Below, one piece after another: positions 8,739 through 16,390 of a stretch of DNA of 64,000 nt. The notes below the pieces were generated by a model. It was not told the DNA's origin, searched no databases, and saw nothing but the letters and a program-made list of their open reading frames with translations. The stretch is from Prosthecobacter sp. (GTDB lineage Bacteria; Verrucomicrobiota; Verrucomicrobiia; Verrucomicrobiales; Verrucomicrobiaceae), in the NCBI GenBank assembly GCA_021733925.1, contig JAIPJY010000015.1, positions 62,001-126,000 on the forward strand, read 5' to 3'. Position numbers and translations under genes: made by a program. The stretch's first letter is position 1. Each line of letters opens with the position of its first letter.

Positions 8739-9173
8739 TTACCCGAGGAAGGCGGCGAGACGGTCAAAGTTTTCTTCGTTGGAGGGAATGCAGATGGGTT
8801 TGAAACGTTCGCAGATTTCGGGGGTCTCAAATTGCATGCACCAAGTCATGTGGGTGCCGGTTCCGGCATCGGCGAGGGTGATGGTCATGCGGAAGTGCGG
8901 GGCGACATGTTCATAGACGATGCGCTCGGCAGGCACGATTTCGATGAAGCGGGTATGATTGGCGTAATCCTTGCCATCGGGACCATGCATGGTGAATTTC
9001 CAGTCGCCACCAGGACGGAAGTCGAATTCGTCGAATGTGTTGGTGAAGCCTTTGGGGCCCCACCATTGGGCGAGTTGTTTGGGATCGCTGAAGGCGGCAA
9101 AGAGCCGGTCGCGACTCACATCGAATACACGCGTACTGATGATTTCGGAGGCTGGATCTTGAGAATGGATCAT
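8739..9173 (-). CDS. SRPBCC/AHSA1-domain protein (144 aa)
   Basis: Single START-like SRPBCC domain of the activator-of-Hsp90-ATPase type: VFDVSRDRLFAAFSDPKQLA, the QWWGPKGF motif, then FRPGGDWKFTMHGPDG and a C-terminal helix (FKPICIPSNEENFDRLAAFLG). These proteins have a deep hydrophobic ligand pocket; ligands are usually unknown. It sits 21 nt downstream of the amber-interrupted VOC gene in a cluster with two other SRPBCC genes, which supports a joint stress or detoxification role. Confidence 0.88.
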   Translation of the reverse strand: MIHSQDPASEIISTRVFDVSRDRLFAAFSDPKQLAQWWGPKGFTNTFDEFDFRPGGDWKFTMHGPDGKDYANHTRFIEIVPAERIVYEHVAPHFRMTITLADAGTGTHMTWCMQFETPEICERFKPICIPSNEENFDRLAAFLG

Positions 9174-9194
9174 GGATTCGGGATGAGTTAGCTC

Positions 9195-9683
9195 TTACTG
9201 AGCCGCTTGCTGCAGGGTGGAGATGTCGAGCTTGATCATCTTCAGCATGGCCTGGGTGACACGAGAGCAGACATCGGGATCGGGCGAGGAGATGAGATCC
9301 GTCAGCACCGTGGGAACGACCTGCCAGAATACGCCGAATCTGTCCTTCAGCCAGCCGCATTGGACAGGCGTGCCGCCCTCGGCGAGGAGCGCATCCCAGT
9401 AACGATCCAGCTCTTCCTAGGTCTCGCAGGAGACTACGAAGGAGATGGCTTCATTGAAGGTGAAAATGGGGCCGCCATTCAGAGCCGTGTATTTCTGGCC
9501 GAAGAGTTCAAACTCCACTGTCATCACCGTGCCTGCAGGAGGGCACGGTGGTCTGTCCTCCGACGGCACCTCTGCGTAGCGGGTTTTACGCAGGACTTTG
9601 CCTTCCTTGAAGATGGCGAGATAAAAGGCCACGGCCTCTTCGGCATTGTCATGGAACCACAGGAAAGGGCTGATTTTTTGCAT
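9195..9683 (-). pseudogene. PhnB-like VOC family gene interrupted by an in-frame amber codon
   Basis: Reads as one 162-codon PhnB-like VOC (3-demethylubiquinone methyltransferase-like) gene from ATG 9683 (MQKISPFLWFHDNAEEAVAF) to TAA 9195-9197. Codon 89 is TAG (9417-9419) inside the conserved stretch SFVVSCET-*-EELDRYWDAL. Downstream the same frame continues with the family's GWLKDRFGVFWQVVP and MLKMIKLDISTLQ blocks, with no frameshift. Family members normally have Gln at the stop position, so a single C-to-T change (CAG to TAG) explains it. It could be a real nonsense mutation, a sequencing error, or a readthrough site. Confidence 0.85.
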
Positions 9684-9702
9684 GGCAGTGAAATGCTGAA
9701 TT

Positions 9703-10149
9703 TTATGCAGGCTTGGCATCCGTGTCGGGAGCCACGGTGACCATCCAGCCCATGCCAAATTTATCCTGCAACATGCCGAAGCGTGATGACCAGAAGGTCT
9801 TGCCCAGAGGCATGTTCACTGCGCCGCCTTCGGCCAGGGCATTGAAGGCACGCTCTGTCTCGGCCTCCGTTGGCAATGCGAGTGACAGTGAGAAACCGAG
9901 AAAACCTTTGCTCTCCTCACCACCACAGCCATCGGAAGCAAGGATCACGCTGCTGCCGACCTTGAAGCTGGCGTGCATGACTTTGCTTTCATAGCCTTCA
10001 GGCAGCGTGTCTGGCGGCATGGGGTCCGGGCTGTCGCTGTAGCGCATGAGCATCTGCACTTCGGCACCAATGGCTGCTTTGTAAAACTCGATGGCTTCTT
10101 CACAGCGGCCGCCGAAGAAGAGGTAGGGTTGGATGTAGGACTGGGACAT
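9703..10149 (-). CDS. PhnB-like VOC/glyoxalase-fold protein (148 aa)
   Basis: Intact VOC-superfamily protein of the PhnB type: IQPYLFFGGRCEEAIEFYKA at the N terminus, SVILASDG in the middle and KTFWSSRFGMLQDKFGMGW at the end. It lies 19 nt upstream of the amber-interrupted paralogue. PhnB-type proteins are annotated after the phosphonate cluster but have no proven role there; in ECF-sigma neighbourhoods they are thought to act in detoxification. Start at ATG 10149. Confidence 0.88.
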   Translation of the reverse strand: MSQSYIQPYLFFGGRCEEAIEFYKAAIGAEVQMLMRYSDSPDPMPPDTLPEGYESKVMHASFKVGSSVILASDGCGGEESKGFLGFSLSLALPTEAETERAFNALAEGGAVNMPLGKTFWSSRFGMLQDKFGMGWMVTVAPDTDAKPA

Positions 10150-10164
10150 GAGGGTGTGATGGAG

Positions 10165-10227
10165 TTGGAAATGATGAATGACGAGTTCAGAATGACGAAT
10201 GAATGTCGAAGCACGAATGACGAACCA
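10165..10227 (+). repeat. AATGACGAA-type intergenic repeat, copy 2
   Basis: Contains GATGAATGACGAGTTCAG, AATGACGAATGAATGTCG and GAATGACGAAC, the same vocabulary as 6833-6880. Together with the inverted copy at 10263-10310 it could form a large imperfect cruciform or RNA hairpin in the 199-nt gap between the VOC gene (10149) and the SRPBCC gene (10349). Confidence 0.6.
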
Positions 10228-10262
10228 AGGGCTGTGGATGAGTGAGGTAGATTAGGGTTTCG

Positions 10263-10310
10263 GAATTCGGAGTTATTTCGTCATGTCTCATTCTGGTTTC
10301 GTCATTGAAC
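10263..10310 (-). repeat. AATGACGAA-type intergenic repeat, copy 3 (inverted)
   Basis: Read on the minus strand this gives AATGACGAAACCAGAATGAG followed by ACATGACGAAATAAC, closely matching copy 1 (AATGACGAAATCAGAATGAG). Orientation is opposite to copies 1 and 2. Confidence 0.6.
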
Positions 10311-10348
10311 GTATTGCTGGCTGTGAGGCGCATTGAAAAAGTGGCCAG

Positions 10349-10837
10349 TTATTTGTCGCCCATCAACTCAACGAGTTGATCAAACGCCTTGCCCCAGCCG
10401 TCGATGAAACCCATGGCGGCGTGTTTTTCGCAGGCCTCCTTGGTCCAGTGGCGGGCGCGGGCGGTGTAGCGGGTTTTGCCATTGGGCAGTGTTTCCCAGG
10501 TAAGAACTGCGGTGAAGAAATGATTGGGATTGGGCTCCCAGCCGGGCAGGTAGGCATCGGTGAAGACGAGCTTTTCGTTTGGCACGACTTCGAGGTAGAG
10601 GCCGACATTGGGGAACTCCTGGCCTTCGGGGCTGCGCATGGTGGTTTTGCAGGTGCCGCCCGGGCGCAGGTCGATCTCGCAGGCTGTGGTGGTCCAAGGC
10701 TTGGGCGTGAACCATTGGACGACCAGATCTGGCTGGGTCCAACCAGCGTAGAGTTTGGCTGCGGCAAGGTCGGTTTCACGCACGAGGACGAGTTCGCGTT
10801 CGGTGAGAGGTGATTCGATGGGGGCGGAGAGGGGCAT
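10349..10837 (-). CDS. SRPBCC/AHSA1-domain protein (162 aa)
   Basis: Second SRPBCC protein of the cluster: ELVLVRETDLAAAKLYAGW, then the VVQWFTPKPWTT motif equivalent to QWWGP, EIDLRPGGTCKTTMRSPEG, and a C-terminal helix with AMGFIDGWGKAFDQLVELMG. No signal peptide. It is only about one-third similar by eye to the 8739 paralogue, so this is not a recent duplication. Located 12 nt downstream of the small PKCPxC membrane protein gene. Confidence 0.88.
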   Translation of the reverse strand: MPLSAPIESPLTERELVLVRETDLAAAKLYAGWTQPDLVVQWFTPKPWTTTACEIDLRPGGTCKTTMRSPEGQEFPNVGLYLEVVPNEKLVFTDAYLPGWEPNPNHFFTAVLTWETLPNGKTRYTARARHWTKEACEKHAAMGFIDGWGKAFDQLVELMGDK

Positions 10838-10849
10838 GGTGAACGGGTG

Positions 10850-11119
10850 TTAATGGATTCGTGGATGACGGAGCAGGCAGATGTGGCGGATGAGAAAAAG
10901 GATGCAGAAAAACAGGCAGAGGCTGAGTAGCGTGGCATGCAGCACGCTGGCAGTTGAAGAGGAAATGCCGATGCCGAGTGCCAGACTCAGCCATGCCGCG
11001 AGACATAGAGGGCACTTTGGCAGGAGAGCCAGCACGACTCCGGGGATAATCCAGCGGGCGCTGTTTTTCACAGCGCGCAGCTTTTTCCCACGGGAGCAAT
11101 GGCAGGCAGCATTGCTCAT
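10850..11119 (-). CDS. Small membrane protein with PKCPLC motif (89 aa)
   Basis: Start chosen at ATG 11119, which overlaps the TGA of the DUF899 gene as ATGA, showing translational coupling. The N terminus is basic and contains CHCSRGKK; then a helix ends in [12 protein letters not shown] and two more hydrophobic segments follow. The PKCPxC motif at a membrane edge recalls MerC-like and thiol-redox membrane proteins, but similarity is too short to name a family. Placement next to a thioredoxin-fold DUF899 protein would suit a redox partner (inference). Confidence 0.7.
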   Translation of the reverse strand: MSNAACHCSRGKKLRAVKNSARWIIPGVVLALLPKCPLCLAAWLSLALGIGISSSTASVLHATLLSLCLFFCILFLIRHICLLRHPRIH

Positions 11120-11886
11120 GCGGCTTTGGCGGTGGAGTTGCAGCCGCAGCATTCTTTGTCGGCTGTACGGCCGTCATTTTCATAGCGGTCATGGCGCCGT
11201 ACCCAATCCATGAGATTGCCATTCACACTTTCCATGCGGCCCTTCGGTGTCTGGTCGATGAATTGGTATGCGCCGAGCAGTGCCTCGCCACCACGGCTGA
11301 AGGAGGAGTAGGTGTGGAATATCTGCCCTTCTTCATCCTTGTAGAAGACGCTGAAGCCGGGCAGTTCCTCGGAATCTGGGATGTAGTCTTGCGTTGTGAA
11401 GTTGTAGGTGATCTTGCCGTCCTGCACGCGCTCCGGCGGGAATGAGACGTGGAAGTCGTAGTTGAAGTCTGTGTGCTCAGCGGAGACCCAGCGAAACTTC
11501 CAGTCCATGCGCTTGCGGTAAGCCTCCAATTTGTCGATGGGGCCGCGAGACACTGCCACGAAGGTGAGATCATGATGTTCAAAATGCTGGCGCGCTCCGT
11601 CCACGTGATCGCACAGGAATGAGCAGCCGGGGCAGCCCTCTTCCCAGTCTGGGCCAAACATGAAATGATAGAGGAACAACTGGCTGCGGCCGTCGAACAG
11701 ATCGGTCAGCGAGGCCTTGCCTGCGGGAGTGTCAAAGACGTAGGGCTTGGTGATCTGCTCCCAGGGCAGTTCGCGGCGCTGGCGCGCCAGTTCGTCGTTT
11801 GCTTTCATCTGGGCTTTTTCTTTGGCCAGCAGCGCGCGGCGCGCCTCAAGCCATTCCTCCTGGGATACTATGGGATGGTTGTTCAT
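11116..11886 (-). CDS. DUF899 thioredoxin-like protein (256 aa)
   Basis: Cytoplasmic thioredoxin-fold protein of the DUF899 family. Diagnostic stretches are [40 protein letters not shown] and [20 protein letters not shown], followed by [20 protein letters not shown] near the C terminus. The GCPGCS pair resembles a peroxiredoxin/thioredoxin active-site CxxC. The C terminus ends with an unusual ECCGC tail. Start ATG 11886 overlaps the TGA of the GyrI-like gene (ATGA), and its own stop overlaps the next start, so three genes are translationally coupled. Confidence 0.88.
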   Translation of the reverse strand: MNNHPIVSQEEWLEARRALLAKEKAQMKANDELARQRRELPWEQITKPYVFDTPAGKASLTDLFDGRSQLFLYHFMFGPDWEEGCPGCSFLCDHVDGARQHFEHHDLTFVAVSRGPIDKLEAYRKRMDWKFRWVSAEHTDFNYDFHVSFPPERVQDGKITYNFTTQDYIPDSEELPGFSVFYKDEEGQIFHTYSSFSRGGEALLGAYQFIDQTPKGRMESVNGNLMDWVRRHDRYENDGRTADKECCGCNSTAKAA

Positions 11887-12353
11887 GGTGTGATGATGGT
11901 TTGATTCAGTTCCGTGCGGAAGGTGGCGGACTCGTCGCTGCTCTCCGGGCCGGAGAGGTAGCGCTCCCACAGATTTGGCCCCAGCTTGTGGCCTTGGGAT
12001 TCGATGATGTCCTGGAAGTCTCCCCAGGCCTCGCCCAGTCCCTCATACGGACCGGTGTAAACGGTGCGGACAATGGTTGTGCCGGGGATTTCTCCCGGTT
12101 TCACTCTTCCCACGGGCTGCACCGCGCTGGACACCGGCACGCCGACTTCGAAATTGAAGATGCCGGGGGTCATTCCGAAGAGGTGCGCGAACACCGGACC
12201 TTTGGGGCCAATGCCTTGAGCGGTGGCAGCAGCAATGACTTCTTGAATGGCGGGTCCCATCACTTGCTGAATCTGATCACGCGGAACGGTGATGTGGATC
12301 ACGGCGGCGATCTGAGCCTCTGTGACAATGGGTGATGTGGGCTGATCGAGCAT
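11883..12353 (-). CDS. GyrI-like small-molecule-binding domain protein (156 aa)
   Basis: Stand-alone effector-binding domain of the GyrI/Bacterial transcription activator effector-binding type, without a DNA-binding domain. Seen: duplicated-looking beta-alpha-beta units, the segment FGMTPGIFNFEVGVPVS and the strand TTIVRTVYTGPYEGLGEAW typical of the pocket. Such proteins bind hydrophobic cations or hydrolyse ligands in some members; here the ligand is unknown. Translationally coupled to the downstream DUF899 gene. Confidence 0.8.
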   Translation of the reverse strand: MLDQPTSPIVTEAQIAAVIHITVPRDQIQQVMGPAIQEVIAAATAQGIGPKGPVFAHLFGMTPGIFNFEVGVPVSSAVQPVGRVKPGEIPGTTIVRTVYTGPYEGLGEAWGDFQDIIESQGHKLGPNLWERYLSGPESSDESATFRTELNQTIITP

Positions 12354-12377
12354 GGCGGTTGCGGGGATGATTAAAGC

Positions 12378-12917
12378 TCAAGCCTTCGGGGCGGCTTCAG
12401 CGACCTTTTTCAAGTTGGCGAGACCTTCTAGGAACTGGTCGCCGCACATTTTTTCGCAGTCCATGAACATGCCCATGATCTTGCCGATGAAGGGCTTTTT
12501 GCTCTGCATGGCCCAGGTGATTTTGGTGCCGGTGCCTTCCGGGGTGAAGGTGAACTGCACATCGCTGGTGCCAGCAAAGGGACGCACGAACTCAAGCTTC
12601 ATGCCAACCTTTTCGTTGGGCTTGCTCTCGATGAGTTTGGTGCTGCCTTCGCCCACTTCGTTGTTGCCGGACCACTTGTAGATGGCACCCACGCCTTCAG
12701 GCGGGCCTTCGAGGGATTTCTTCATCGCGGGGTCCAGCTTTGACCATGGCGACCACGAATCCCACTGGCGGAAATCGTTTACCACTTTGAAAACCGTCTC
12801 AGGGCTGGCGGTGGTGGTGGCGGAGCGGGTGATGTTCAAGTCATCGGACTGAAAGGAGGCGATGACGCAGATGAGGACGATGATGGTGACGAGGCCGAGG
12901 ATGATTTTTTTGATCAT
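12378..12917 (-). CDS. Membrane-anchored SRPBCC (polyketide cyclase-like) protein (179 aa)
   Basis: N-terminal membrane anchor or uncleaved signal (MIKKIILGLVTIIVLICVIA) followed by an SRPBCC domain of the polyketide cyclase/dehydrase type: SPETVFKVVNDFRQWDSWSP, then GNNEVGEGSTKLIESKPNEK and TKITWAMQSKKPFIGKIMGM. The domain probably faces the periplasm. Third SRPBCC gene in this cluster, 24 nt upstream of the GyrI-like gene, hence likely in the same transcript. Confidence 0.87.
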   Translation of the reverse strand: MIKKIILGLVTIIVLICVIASFQSDDLNITRSATTTASPETVFKVVNDFRQWDSWSPWSKLDPAMKKSLEGPPEGVGAIYKWSGNNEVGEGSTKLIESKPNEKVGMKLEFVRPFAGTSDVQFTFTPEGTGTKITWAMQSKKPFIGKIMGMFMDCEKMCGDQFLEGLANLKKVAEAAPKA

Positions 12918-12952
12918 GGTATGCGCGTTGGGTTCTGGGTTGAAAAGGATTA

Positions 12953-13426
12953 CTAGGCTGCGTCATTGGATGCCGGGCATTTCTCCGTCATGCCGTCCCA
13001 GCGCTTCTGCATCTCCTCCGGAGACACCTTCTCGATCTCATGCTGCAGCAGCCAGAGGTGGCCGAAGGGATCGCTCACGGAGCCGGTACGGAATCCGTAA
13101 AACATGTCCGCTGCGGGCATGATCACTGTGGCTCCGGCGGCTGCGGCTTTGGCCACGGCGGCATCCGCATTCTCCACCATGAGGCAGAATTTCACCGGCG
13201 TGCCGCCCAGTGTCTGCGGGGATTTGTTCCAGGCCGGATTTTCATCCGAGAGCATCAGCAGGCCGCCTTGCAGATTAAGCTCGGCGTGGCCGACCTTTCC
13301 GGTGGATGCGTCCACGAGGCGGAAGCGCTCCGTGGCGCCAAACGCCTCTTGATAAAAGGCGATGGCCTTGGCGGCGTCTTGAACGGTGATGTAGGGGCTG
13401 AAGGCAGGGTATTCGGGTGTGTTCAT
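12953..13426 (-). CDS. VOC family glyoxalase/bleomycin-resistance-like protein (157 aa)
   Basis: VOC-fold protein with FSPYITVQDAAKAIAFYQEA at the N terminus, the metal-region stretch VGHAELNLQGGLLMLSDE, and the C-terminal GSVSDPFGHLWLLQHEIEKV that carries the usual His/Glu of the fold. Ends in TAG. Third VOC-type gene of the cluster after the intact and amber-interrupted PhnB-like genes. Substrate unknown. Confidence 0.88.
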   Translation of the reverse strand: MNTPEYPAFSPYITVQDAAKAIAFYQEAFGATERFRLVDASTGKVGHAELNLQGGLLMLSDENPAWNKSPQTLGGTPVKFCLMVENADAAVAKAAAAGATVIMPAADMFYGFRTGSVSDPFGHLWLLQHEIEKVSPEEMQKRWDGMTEKCPASNDAA

Positions 13427-13451
13427 GGTGGTGTATGTGGTTGTGGGAAAA

Positions 13452-13850
13452 TCAGTCCTGGCTGGAGGATTTCACTTCGGCCATGGGACGGCAGAGATCG
13501 GCGATGGGACGGATTTCGATGGTCGCGCCGTATTGGAGGATGGGGCACTCCTGAGCGATGCGCACGGCTTCGTCCATGCTGCTGACGGCGATGCGGAAGT
13601 AGCCGGCGATGGCCTCTTTGGACTCGGCGAAGACGCCATCGGTCACGCTTGTTCCCTTTGGGCCGGAGATGAGCTTGCCCTCTTCCATCAGGGGCTGTGC
13701 GCCGCGGTGGATACCCGCTTTGTCCAGGCGATCCACCCAAGCGTAAAAGTCGGTCATCACATGCTGGAGTTCAGAAGGGGACATGCCGTGGTTCCAGTGA
13801 GTGCCTCGAATGAGCAGAAGATATTCGTCTGTGGGGTGTTGGGGATTCAT
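13452..13850 (-). CDS. YCII/DGPF-domain protein (132 aa)
   Basis: YCII-related (PF03795, DGPF) domain: EYLLLIRGTHWN, MTDFYAWVDRLDKAG, LISGPKGTSVTDGVFAESKE and a C-terminal ATIEIRPI strand. The name-giving DGPF motif reads DGVF here. ATG 13850 overlaps the stop of the upstream paralogue (ATGA), so the two are translationally coupled and probably form a heteromer or function together. This family is the usual companion of ECF42 sigma factors, one of which is encoded just upstream. Confidence 0.88.
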   Translation of the reverse strand: MNPQHPTDEYLLLIRGTHWNHGMSPSELQHVMTDFYAWVDRLDKAGIHRGAQPLMEEGKLISGPKGTSVTDGVFAESKEAIAGYFRIAVSSMDEAVRIAQECPILQYGATIEIRPIADLCRPMAEVKSSSQD

Positions 13851-14239
13851 GCGGGCGGGGTTTCGTTGGTGAGATCTGAGGCGGTGCAAAGCAGGGGATC
13901 GAGCGGGCGAACTTCGTAATGGAGGCCGCAGGGAAGGGTGGGGCTGTGTGACAGCAAGTCGGCGGCTTCACGCAGGCTGGCTGCGGTAACAAACCAGTAG
14001 CCGCCCACGACTTCCTTGGCCTCGCCGAAAGGGCCGTCGGTGATGACTCCCGCCTTGGAGATGGAGGCGTGGTCGATGCCGAGGCGGCTGCCTGTACGCA
14101 TCCTGCCTGCTTCGATGTGGCGGTTCAGCCAGGCATAAAAATCTGTAATGGCCGTGTCGATCTGCTCCTTGGGCTTGTCTTTATCCCAATGGCCGCGAGA
14201 GAGGACGAGGTAGTCGTGGAGGGGAGTTTCAGCGTTCAT
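13847..14239 (-). CDS. YCII/DGPF-domain protein (130 aa)
   Basis: Second DGPF-family protein, with the canonical motif intact (VITDGPFGEAKEVVGGYWF) plus DYLVLSRGHWDKDKP at the N terminus and HYEVRPLDPLL near the end. About the same length and layout as its downstream neighbour. It heads the coupled pair and is preceded by a gap of 100 nt holding a possible ECF-type promoter. Typical target gene of ECF42 sigma factors. Confidence 0.9.
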   Translation of the reverse strand: MNAETPLHDYLVLSRGHWDKDKPKEQIDTAITDFYAWLNRHIEAGRMRTGSRLGIDHASISKAGVITDGPFGEAKEVVGGYWFVTAASLREAADLLSHSPTLPCGLHYEVRPLDPLLCTASDLTNETPPA

Positions 14240-14294
14240 GGCGAAGGTGGGCGTGGATCTTTGAGCAGGATAAATCTCGTGGTTTCAAAGGGAC

Positions 14295-14321
14295 GACGAA
14301 CGGGCGGGACGAAAAAGGACA
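14295..14321 (-). promoter_or_regulatory. Candidate ECF42-type promoter upstream of the DGPF genes
   Basis: On the minus strand TGTCCT (14321-14316) is followed after 17 nt by CGTC (14298-14295), 55 nt before the DGPF start. The motif described for ECF42 is TGTCGA in the -35 and CGA/TC in the -10, so the -10 fits and the -35 matches 4 of 6. Speculative. Confidence 0.3.
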
Positions 14322-14339
14322 GCAGGACAAAAGTTTTTT

Positions 14340-15641
14340 TCATTTAATCGCATGAACAGGCTCGGCGGCCTCACATGCGGCAATCTGGCGCTCAAAAAAA
14401 CGGCGCTCCGACGGCAGTGCCGCGAGGGCCAGCGCCCTGCGGTAATGGGCGGCGGCTGCCTGGGGCCGTCCTAGCTCGTCGGCAAAGGTGCCCAGTGCGG
14501 CGTGCAGGGAGAGGTAGCCATCCAGGCCCTGAACTGCGGCCAGCGCCTCCAGTCCGCGCTGCGCTCCATGCACGCGCCCCACGGCGATGGCACGGTTCAA
14601 TGCCACCACAGGCGAAGGTGTGAGCTGCACGAGTTGATCATAGAGGGTGAGTATCCGCGCCCAGTCGGTGGCGGCGTGGTTCGCCGCCGTGCTGTGACAG
14701 GCAGCGATGCCGGCCTCCAGATGATACTCGGTGAGCGTGTCGCCCCGTGCAGAGAGCTGCAGATGCTGGATTCCGCGATGGATGAGGGATTGATCCCAGA
14801 GGCTGCGGTCCTGCTCATGCAGACGGAGGATGCCGCCTGCGTCATCGGTGCGGGCGGGCAGGCGCGAGGCACTCAGCCGCATGAGGGCCAGCAGGGCGTG
14901 GCATTGCGGCTGGCCGGTGGCGGGGTGTGTGGCGAGCAGTTCGGTGAGACGAATCGCCTCATGGCAGAGGTCGGAACGCACCAGATGTTCGCCACTGCTG
15001 GCCTTGTAGCCTTCATTGAACAGAAGATAGAGAGAGGCCAGCACGGCATCAAGGCGCTGCGGGAGTTCATGCGCCTCGGGCAGTTCAAAGGGCAGCGCCA
15101 GCTCGCGAATGCGCTGCCGTGCGCGCACGAGCCGCTTTGAGATCGCGGCCTCGCTGGTGACAAACGCTGCAGCGATCTCCGCCGGGCTGAGACCGCACAA
15201 AGTTCGCAGCGCCAGTGCGATCTGCGCCTCGGCGGACAGTTGCGGGTGGCAGCACACAAACATTAGCCGCAGGGTGTCATCGCGCAGATGGACATCATCA
15301 CCGTCCGCTGTTTCCACAGGCACGGCCATCCAGCGTGCCTGCTCAGCGGAGATGCCTTCCTCACGCTCGTTCCAGCGCTGCTCACGGCGCAGTTGATCCA
15401 GAGCCAGATGGCGCGCGGTCTGCGTCAGCCAGGCGGCTGGATTATCCGGGACACCGCGATAGGGCCAGGTCTGCAGCGCACGCACGAGCGCCTCCTGAAC
15501 AACGTCCTCCACCCACTGCAGCCGCTGCGCACCAAACTGACCCGCGAGTGTGGCCACCAGGCGCGCCGACTCATGCCGAAAGAAATGCTCGGTGGCAAAC
15601 TGGGCGCTGGTGGGTTCGATTGGCATTGCCGTCTCGTTCAT
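14340..15641 (-). CDS. ECF42-type RNA polymerase sigma factor with C-terminal TPR-like extension (433 aa)
   Basis: ECF sigma factor: region 2 (VEDVVQEALVRALQTWPYRG, then NPAAWLTQTARHLALDQLRR) and region 4 (LRTLCGLSPAEIAAAFVTS, ISKRLVRARQRIRE) occupy the first 200 residues. The remaining 230 residues form the long helical extension typical of the ECF42 group (FNEGYKASSGEHLVRSDLC, ALNRAIAVGRVHG, AAAHYRRALALA), which replaces an anti-sigma factor in control. Start chosen at ATG 15641, 20 nt after the TetR stop; ATG 15626 is an alternative. The downstream DGPF, VOC and SRPBCC genes are the expected regulon. Confidence 0.9.
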   Translation of the reverse strand: MNETAMPIEPTSAQFATEHFFRHESARLVATLAGQFGAQRLQWVEDVVQEALVRALQTWPYRGVPDNPAAWLTQTARHLALDQLRREQRWNEREEGISAEQARWMAVPVETADGDDVHLRDDTLRLMFVCCHPQLSAEAQIALALRTLCGLSPAEIAAAFVTSEAAISKRLVRARQRIRELALPFELPEAHELPQRLDAVLASLYLLFNEGYKASSGEHLVRSDLCHEAIRLTELLATHPATGQPQCHALLALMRLSASRLPARTDDAGGILRLHEQDRSLWDQSLIHRGIQHLQLSARGDTLTEYHLEAGIAACHSTAANHAATDWARILTLYDQLVQLTPSPVVALNRAIAVGRVHGAQRGLEALAAVQGLDGYLSLHAALGTFADELGRPQAAAAHYRRALALAALPSERRFFERQIAACEAAEPVHAIK

Positions 15642-15661
15642 GCAGTGTCGACATCTGGGAT

Positions 15662-16294
15662 TCAGTTTGTCTGAAACAGGCCCTCCACGTAAGCGCGGGC
15701 CAGTTTGATATTGTGACGAATCAGTTCCTGAGAGCGGCAGGTCTTGCCGACAAGCATGGAGCCCTGCCACAGGCTGTTAAGAAACCATGCCACCTGCACG
15801 GGGTCAAACTTCGTCTCTGGTTTGTGAAGCTTCTTCGCGGCGGTGAGCATTCTGGCGACGTTGGTTGTCCAGAGGTTCAGCTCCTTCTCGCATGCGGCCT
15901 GAAAGGCCGGGTTCGTGGCGGACATTTCTTGCGACATCATGCCCACCATGCAGACGCAGGCTGCCTCATCCGGACGGCGGGTGAAACCGATCATGATGTC
16001 AAACATGCGGCGGAGTTGATCCAGCGGATCGAGCGCGGTGTCCTTCCAGGCTTCGGCATAGAGGGCGGTGCCCATCTGGCCCCACCACTCGACGGCTGCG
16101 GTGCCGAGCGCCTCTTTGTTTTCGAAGTGGTGGAAGAAGCCGCCCTTGGTCATGCCTGCCTCTTTGCAGATCTGATCCACTGAAGTGCCGGAGAAGCCCT
16201 GTTGCAGCATCAGACGAACCGTGGCGTCGATCAAGCGCTGCCGGGTGGCGGCAGGATCGCGTTCACGTTTGGAGCTGGTGGCTTTCTTGGACAT
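15662..16294 (-). CDS. TetR/AcrR family transcriptional repressor (210 aa)
   Basis: N-terminal TetR helix-turn-helix (RQRLIDATVRLMLQQGFSGT, then ICKEAGMTKGGFFHHFENKE) and a ligand domain containing MVGMMSQEMSATNP and an aromatic/Cys-rich C-terminal half. The MTKGGFFHHF recognition helix is the version found in AcrR-like regulators that bind ACCGACCGGTCGGT-like sites; such a palindrome overlaps this gene's start codon, so autoregulation is likely. It stands immediately upstream of the ECF42 gene, so it may also gate that sigma factor's expression. Confidence 0.92.
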   Translation of the reverse strand: MSKKATSSKRERDPAATRQRLIDATVRLMLQQGFSGTSVDQICKEAGMTKGGFFHHFENKEALGTAAVEWWGQMGTALYAEAWKDTALDPLDQLRRMFDIMIGFTRRPDEAACVCMVGMMSQEMSATNPAFQAACEKELNLWTTNVARMLTAAKKLHKPETKFDPVQVAWFLNSLWQGSMLVGKTCRSQELIRHNIKLARAYVEGLFQTN

Positions 16295-16312
16295 ACAAAC
16301 CGGTCGGTATGT
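16291..16312. promoter_or_regulatory. TetR-type palindromic operator
   Basis: ACATAC at 16291-16296 and GTATGT at 16307-16312 are perfect inverted arms around a central ACCGGT (16299-16304). The palindrome covers the tetR start codon (16292-16294), so bound repressor would block transcription or initiation of its own gene. Confidence 0.75.
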
Positions 16313-16390
16313 AATGAAGTGAAGCCGGTGGTCAATTATTTTCCATGCCCTTAAAAAGGCGCAATCTCAGGCACAGGGCCGGTCAGGTGA

